Positions 58,111 through 64,000 of a DNA stretch of 64,000 nucleotides are shown in pieces. The notes under the pieces are model-generated. The model made no database searches. It was not told the origin of the DNA and worked only from the letters and a program-made list of their open reading frames with translations. The first letter of the stretch is position 1. The number at the start of each line of letters is the position of its first letter. This stretch comes from Adiantum capillus-veneris. Taxonomy: Eukaryota; Streptophyta; Polypodiopsida; Polypodiales; Pteridaceae. The position numbers and the translations under genes are program-made. The stretch lies in NCBI GenBank assembly GCA_014529385.2, contig CM043960.1:40722781-40786780 (forward strand), written 5' to 3'.

Positions 58111-59634
58111 TTGGAATTTGAATTTCATATTTTGCGTAAGCCCGACAAAAACCATTGTGATGCTGATTTCCTGTCCAGGAGTACGGATGGCCACTCTGAG
58201 GTGTATTTAAGAGACGTGCCAATGGATGCAGAACTATTTCACTTAACAGCTGCAGAATCAACTGATCTAGAATTTTATGAGGTATATCAGCATCTTTCTA
58301 CGGGAGAATTCCCAGATAACTCGACTCAAAATCAGAAGAAGACTTTGATTATTAAGAGTCTGAAGTTCACCATCATTGGCGGATAACTTTACATATTGGG
58401 AGTCAACGGGGTTCTTCGCAGATGTGTGCCTATGGAGGGATGAATGAAAGTTATTTCAGAGGCACATAATGGGGATTTTCGGGGACATTTTCCTACTGAT
58501 ATCACTTCCAAAAAGATTCTGCAGGCTGGTTTGTGGTGGCAGACTTTAATATCTGATGTCAGAAGCTTTTGTAAAACTTGTGATATATGCCAAAGAATGG
58601 GGAGACCCATGGTAGCAGATATGACTCCTCTCACACCGGTTTAGCCATTGAGTGTTTTTATGAAATGGGGTCTAGATTTTATCGGTCCCTTCAAGAAAAT
58701 TACTACAAGGAAGAATAGGTATATATTGATGGCCAATTGTTATGTGATCAAATGGGTAGAAGTTAAGGCTCTTTCCGACAACACGGAAAAATCCACTACT
58801 ATGTTTCTATTTGAAAATATTGTTTGTCGATACGGATGTCCTGTGGAGATTGTGTCAGACCAGGGTACGCATTTTATCAATGACACTATGGACATTCTCA
58901 TGGATATGCTTTCAGTCAAGCATCAGAAATCAACACCATATTATCCTAGATGCAATGGGCAAGCCGAAAGCAGTAACAAGACTTGTCAAGACTATTCTCA
59001 CTAAGATTGTGCAGAAAGAGCAACACCAGTGGGATTGGAAACTTCAAACTGTTCTTTGGGCATATCGGACAACTTATAAGGTCACCACGGGATTGATACC
59101 ATTTAGAATTGTGTATGGCATTGAAGCTGTTGTGCCTATGGATTTGTTGCAGTCGAGTATGGGTTAGATTTTAATTACAATCTGAAACAGAGACCGAAGG
59201 AGTTAACACAATTGGATGAGTTAAGGCAGAGGGCTATGCTGGAACAGGAAATTGTTCAACAAAGAAGGAAAAACTGGCATGACAGGTGAATCAAAGTTAG
59301 GGAGTTTCAGAAAGGAGATTTGGTTATGTTATATCAATCAAAACTAGGCCCTAAAAAACTGAACTTAAGGATAGCTTGGGAAGGTCCATATGAAGTTGAT
59401 TGGGTGTTCTCCAATGGCACAATAAGATTGAAAGATTTATCTAGATTATTGTTGCCAGGGGTATATAATGGGGCCAAAATCAAGCTGTATTATTCAAAAG
59501 ACGGAGAGACTTCCAGGGATAAGGGTACTGGTAGTCTGGGAACTGAAGACCAAGAAATTCCAGAATTAGCTATTTTAAGCCTTTTTCATGTAAATCCAGT
59601 TCTAGAGCCAGTCAAAAGGTCAGAAAATTCTTAG
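58111..59634 (+). pseudogene. Gypsy integrase
   Basis: The zinc-binding HHCC part reads AHNGDFRGHFP, then FCKTCDICQRMGRP (58460-58610). The DDE core reads GLDFIGPF, IVSDQGTHFI and YYPRCNGQAESSNKT (58665-58980). After a shift, AYRTTYKVTTGLIPFRIVYG follows. The C-terminal module FQKGDLVMLYQSKLGPKKLN and IAWEGPYEVDWVFSNGTIRL is the usual GPY/F-like domain, with no chromodomain after it. Stops include TAA 58384, TGA 58441, TAG 58642 and TGA 59287. Confidence 0.85.
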
Positions 59635-59909
59635 TACGACAACACCATGGCAGTACCGGAATCAATAAAGTGTCAAAACCAATATCAGCTTTTATGGGAA
59701 AAAGGGTCAGCTGGACTATTAGTAGTAATCATTTCAGAGAAGATGGAGAGGAAAAGCCAATGCATGTGTGCCACTTAATTTGTGGTGCAGAGGACTCTAG
59801 GAACGGTAAGTAGTGGAGCTTTGATGGCACGAACGCGTATAACAGTAAGGCGAGTAAATATTTTTTCTCGTAAATCTCCTGCACGACGTTTGCCTATATC
59901 CATTCGCCA

Positions 59910-62900
59910 TTGCCAAGCTCTGAAGTTTTGTCACTACAACCACAAACTTCTTCGTCTGAGGAAACTGCCGATTGCTGTTTATCTTTACCAGCCACACCAG
60001 GATACGGATTTGAAGCTTCAAGTAAGTCCTCTTCTTCTTCCTCTACTGGTTCATCGTCTTCACGGTGTATGGGTAGGAAGAAAATGTCCGAAAGGATGTA
60101 GGAAACTATAGAGGAAACCCAAGCACTTATTATTGCTATTGCAAAATCTTCTCTTCCACTTATCCCTCACAATAAAATACAGCGGTATGTGTTTACTAAG
60201 CAAGTCGAGGCATTACTCTGACTGTGGGATTTGCATGTGGTTATGCAAGCCACAAGAATTGAGTTTGACACATCTATCATTAGACAGGTTCTTCATTCCT
60301 TCAATGTGGATGACAGAAGTGCTATGGTCTATGGTAGGAAAGTGTCGGTAACACCTGCAAATATTGCTGTTGCATTCAAGATGACAAATGAGCCAAAGCC
60401 ATTTGTAGCAACAACAGAACATATCAGTGCAGCTCTGAAAGAAGATGATGCTGCCAAAAATAAATGCAAAGCCAGTGCACAAGGGGTTCTAGTAGCGGGT
60501 TTGGACATTCCTGCTGTTTACTGCTTTGTAGCTAAAGCTGTGAGTCTCAAAAACAACCCAACTTATGTGTTAGAAAAACTGTTTGCGATGTTACTGGCAA
60601 AGAGATTGGACGCCACAGTTCCAATAAACCTATGTCAAATTCTATCACATAATGTGCTTCAGTAGACTGCTAAGTTGAAGTCCCAAAATGTTTTCAAAGC
60701 TTGGTACGTTTGGCAGTTCCTTTATTGGGCAACTTCTCCGGACACTCATGACCAGGTAAGGATGGCCTCGAGCCAGAAGCCCTTTCCGATAACTAACAAT
60801 GTGGATTTATCATTAGATGAAGAAGCACTAGATAACCAGTTAGCTCTCACTGGACAAAAGAGAAAAGCCACGGAAGAGGAAGCTGGCACTTCTAAAAGAC
60901 CAAAAACTACATTGGCCAAAAGCAGTGCTTTCCTTAAGCAGCTGGAAAGTCAGGTCAAAACAGTGTCTGTTGAAAAGACTCCAGTAGACCAAACTTCAGC
61001 TAACTAGTCCGTCGTCCAGACCACTGGTGGAATCAGCCAGCCAACAGGGTAAATTCCAGCGACCAACAGTGCAGAAAAAGACCAGTCAGATAGGACTAGT
61101 ACTGAGCAGCCAGTGGGTCAGACTGATAAGGAAAAAGAACCAGTACCTTCGAGTCCTCTTGGTAAGGTTTCCATCCCTTGTAGTGAAGCGGCTTTGCATT
61201 TAACCAAGAAGGACCGATTACAATAGCTGTAGACTCATCCTCTCAAAGGACGCCTACTCCTGCACAAATCTGATTATGCTACACTACCATATATGGCTCT
61301 TGTCACAGTTTATGAGCCAGTTGCCTGTGACCCAGCCACAGTGAATGATGGCTGTTCAGTACTTATTCAGTCATCTTGGAACACTATTGTGAATGCTATA
61401 GAACAAATGTTGGATGCCTCCATGTCTAATGATGAATTGACCAAGTTAAAGGCTGAACTGAGGGAGACTGAGCAGCAAGTTGAGAAGTTGGAGCAAGAGA
61501 GAGGAACATAGTCATTGTGGCATAGTATCCTGGAAAATCAATAAGCTAGGACCATTCAACATTTAGAAGATAAGTTGTCCAAGATGGAGTCTGAGATGCG
61601 GATTCTTAGAGAAGAATCGGCAAAGGCTAAAAGAGCTTCTGACAGATTCAAAAATATGCTGCGAATGAAGAGAGTTGATTTCAACTCGTTGCTGACTAGC
61701 CACACTACATTGAAAGCCACTTTAACTGAAAGATATATCTATAATAATTTGGCTAAGATACTGAATCCAGAGCGGAATGCTGTTTTCAATATAGATAATC
61801 TGAGAGCGCTTATGGAGACAATGCTGAGTGATTTGCAGGATAAACTTTATGAATACAACAATGCTTTGTCAAATCAAGATATCTTGGATTATATTGAACA
61901 ACAAAACAACCTCGCTGAGGATGATGATAAAGCATCAGAAGAGGAAGAGAAGGAGGATGAACCAGAAGAAAGGCATGATGATGATGACTCTCCTACATCT
62001 CCACCTTCAAGATCTGGTGTTGGTGGAGCAGGGGCCACAGGAGGAAATCAACCCAATACGGACCAGCCAGACTAGTATAAGGTTCAACAATCGGGTGATC
62101 AGTAGGCTGGAGATCAACAACCCAACAACACTGGGAATTCACTAGTACACCAGTCACATCACAGTTCGGATGAGAAAGGGAAAGGTAAAGCTATGACTGA
62201 GGTTCTAAAAGGTGATGAGCAGCATTCGTTACAACTCATCACACTGAACAAGAGACTAAGACATCAACAAGCTCCTATAACAAGGATGTATCTGGAGGAT
62301 GTTGTTCTTCTGTCAGATCTTGAATGATTTTAGTGACTATATGTCGGCGCCAGAGAAATGGTCCAACATTGAAAAATCAGCTACTTTCCATGACTAAGAG
62401 GTGTGCCAACTACCTGAGCATCCTAGCAGAATTCAATTGCTAGAAAGAGTACCTGAATGGGTACTAAACTCTGATGACAAACTAGCTAATCCACACTGGC
62501 AGCGATAGTCTACTGCAAACTGTCATTCCCTAGCCATTGAGTTAGAGCTCCTGCGCTGGGGATCATGCCAACCTATAACTGTATGAAGGACGTTAGAGGT
62601 CAATTGAAAGAAGTTTTACTGCAAATGCAAATTGCCAGGAGAGTTCTAGATCAGTGGGTACAAGCTATTCTTGAAGATCAGGCTACCACCAGTAAAGGGC
62701 CTTCAACTCAAATGACAGTAGGAAAACAAGCAACTACTCTCCGAAGAGTGTTTCAGATGGTCACAGTAACTAAAAAGATGATGCAGTAGGAGAACCAGGC
62801 TGTCCTCAATTTTTTGGAATTTGTACCCGATTTCCTAGTCCTCCTATATGCTTTACCAGCTAGAGTAGCTGAGCTGCCTAGGTTTTTCCTAGCACTGTAT

Positions 62901-63128
62901 CCTCAACATCCAGAACCAGTAGATCGGCTCACATTCTATAATATTACTGATGATCTTGGGGATTGGTATGAGCGATCCACTGTAGAATGGAAAACCTGGC
63001 AAACACTACTCAATGATGCTCTTCAATTAAATGATCCTGGGGAACTAAAGGAGGAGATACAAAGGGTTAAGCTATGTATGGGACAATGGAAAATCCAGCG
63101 TAGAGGTCTCACCAAGATCACAAACTAG
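59910..63128 (+). pseudogene. Extra ORF downstream of gypsy pol (about 1,070 codons)
   Basis: One reading frame from 59910 to about 62325 is broken only by substitutions: TAG at 60099, 60663, 61005, 61224, 61230, 61509, 62073 and 62103, TAA at 61050 and 61542, TGA at 60219. After a short shifted stretch (62326-62560) the same frame resumes to 63128. Order: Ser-rich start; a globular part (60240-60760; motifs EFDTSIIRQVLHSFNVDD, VSVTPANIAVAFKMTNEPKP, QNVFKAWYVWQFLYWA); basic linker KRKATEEEAGTSKRPKTT; a coiled coil (61440-61690, LKAELRETEQQVEKLEQERG); an acidic tail EEEEKEDEPEERHDDDD; and a last helical part with LPRFFLALYPQHPEPVDRL. No signal peptide or membrane span, so an envelope protein is unlikely. 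Tat-lineage elements are known to carry additional ORFs. Its function is not known to me. Confidence 0.6.
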
Positions 63129-63552
63129 CTGTTGCACCTTACTGTGGAGTCCTCTAAAATCCCTGAAAAGGATGTTACGGCTAACCAAGCTTGGGATCAC
63201 AGTACAAAGAGATGGCTGAGATTCTCTTTTAAGCTGAGATTCTCTTTCAAGCTAGGATTAAAACAAATCAGCCTCTTCTAGAAGGATGGATCCATACAGC
63301 TTCACACTGTCACAAATTGGTCAGAACTCGTCTAACAAAAGGCAAATGCACGCTCTATTATCTTGACACCAAAACCTATCATCCTCTCACGTCTTATGAA
63401 GTTGAAATGACCACAAAAAGGCGAGATTAGCTGGAGTAGGATGCCATTTACAGACTTATCCAGAAGGAAAATGCTGACATTGGGACTTCTGAAACACCAA
63501 CACGACCGAAGGGCAAGAGGAAGCGGGTTCAGTGGAAGGATAATGGGTAGTT

Positions 63553-63653
63553 CCATCTCAGAATCCGATGGTGGATTTTTCCAGCCATTCTTAGAATCAG
63601 ACGGTGCATTTTTCCAGCCAATTTCAGAATTAGACAATGGATTTTCCCAGTAA
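63553..63653 (+). repeat. Three short repeats of about 33-36 bp
   Basis: (a)gaatcagacggtg(g/c)atttttccagcca recurs at about 63558, 63592 and 63625, and once more in part at 63863. Coding phase is kept (ESDGGFFQPF, ESDGAFFQPI). Confidence 0.8.
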
Positions 63654-63913
63654 GGTGTTGGAATTTTCTTTGGCTGGACATCCTTGAAATTACAACTATA
63701 GGGGTGTCAAGCACTCAACAAGCATGAAGTATGGTATAAAGTTAGCAATACCAGGAGAGTTAGCAACTTTAGAAGAGTACTATCATGAGGAACATAGGCC
63801 AACTCATGAGGAACATCGGCCAACCTAGCAAGCAGTCAAAGAGGTTCCTCAACACCTCCAAAGAATCAGACGGTGGATTTTTTTATAGAAATTTTGGAGT
63901 CTTACCAAAACTC

Positions 63914-63930
63914 AAGAAAGGAGGGAAGGA
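63914..63930 (+). promoter_or_regulatory. Gypsy polypurine tract
   Basis: Purine run aagaaaggagggaagga directly before the TGTAGACGA start of the 3' LTR. Confidence 0.75.
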
Positions 63931-63948
63931 TGTAGACGATGAAGACAC

Positions 63949-64000
63949 AACTTTTTGGACGACTTTTGGGTTATTTGAGTTTTTGGTGATGCCTTTTGGC
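63949..64000 (+). pseudogene. Fragment of another Ty3/gypsy reverse transcriptase at the window edge
   Basis: The last 52 bases translate as TTFWTTFGLFEFLVMPFG, the RT block just upstream of the NAPATF motif. The other gypsy has MYLVIPFG there, so this is a different element. It joins the 3' LTR after only 17-18 bases and continues beyond the window. Confidence 0.75.

Larger units (their letters stand above)
53284..63948 (+). mobile_element. Ty3/gypsy retrotransposon, Tat/Athila-like, with an extra 3' ORF
   Basis: 5' LTR 53284-53735, degenerate gag, protease, RT, RNase H and integrase in Ty3 order, then about 4.3 kb more before a purine tract (63914-63930) and the first 17-18 bases of the 3' LTR (63931-63948; matches the 5' LTR start TGTAGACGAcGAAGACA at all but one base). 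No chromodomain follows the integrase. The RT motif SFMDGYSGYNQ is typical of the non-chromovirus Tat/Athila branch. Length exceeds 10.6 kb. Heavily mutated. Confidence 0.85.

Noticed and set aside
59910-63128. Envelope-like protein in the gypsy 3' region
   Set aside because: No signal peptide, no membrane-spanning segment and no Cys-rich ectodomain. Coiled-coil and acidic regions dominate.

Overview
The window is nuclear DNA of a land plant. Evidence: a MYB-CC (PHR1-like) transcription factor with canonical plant exon structure, a Ty1/copia element primed by the plant initiator Met-tRNA, a Tat/Athila-like Ty3/gypsy element, and a captured plant-type PPR fragment. The very high density of nested LTR elements and of long (GA)n/(CT)n tracts suggests a large genome. 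A fern or another seed-free plant would fit, but the sequence alone does not prove it.

Layout. 1-15.1 kb is the left copy of a segmental duplication holding two decayed minus-strand genes of unknown function (family A and family B). It is opened up by two LTR elements that lack pol (1237-4679 and 5548-13530) and by two MITE-like insertions. The right copy (46.3-48.9 kb) lacks these insertions and preserves the empty sites. 18.2-19.8 kb is the one host gene that looks intact, a six-exon MYB-CC factor on the minus strand. 20-34.5 kb is gene-poor, with microsatellites, homopolymers and local tandem duplications. 34.6-40.0 kb holds a copia LTR remnant, an intron-containing gene resembling a DDE transposase, and 340 bp downstream on the same strand a separate 393-codon frame that ends in a histone H3 fold. 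A 434-bp hairpin follows. 41.0-46.2 kb is a young, complete-ended copia element sitting inside the last exon of the family A right copy. 49-52 kb is gene-poor with a minisatellite. 52.1-53.3 kb is a second copia fragment, cut by a >10.6-kb Ty3/gypsy element that runs almost to the window end and carries a ~1,070-codon extra ORF after pol.

The most unusual object is the transposase-like gene paired with the histone H3-like gene (35.7-40.0 kb). The H3-like frame has no indel and is broken only by four TAG codons, one of them at the conserved Gln of the H3 ALQ motif. The extra gypsy ORF shows the same TAG-dominated decay, which fits C-to-T loss of methylated CAG (CHG) sites in silenced transposons. 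The MYB-CC gene itself ends with an ordinary TAG, so I do not propose a changed code.
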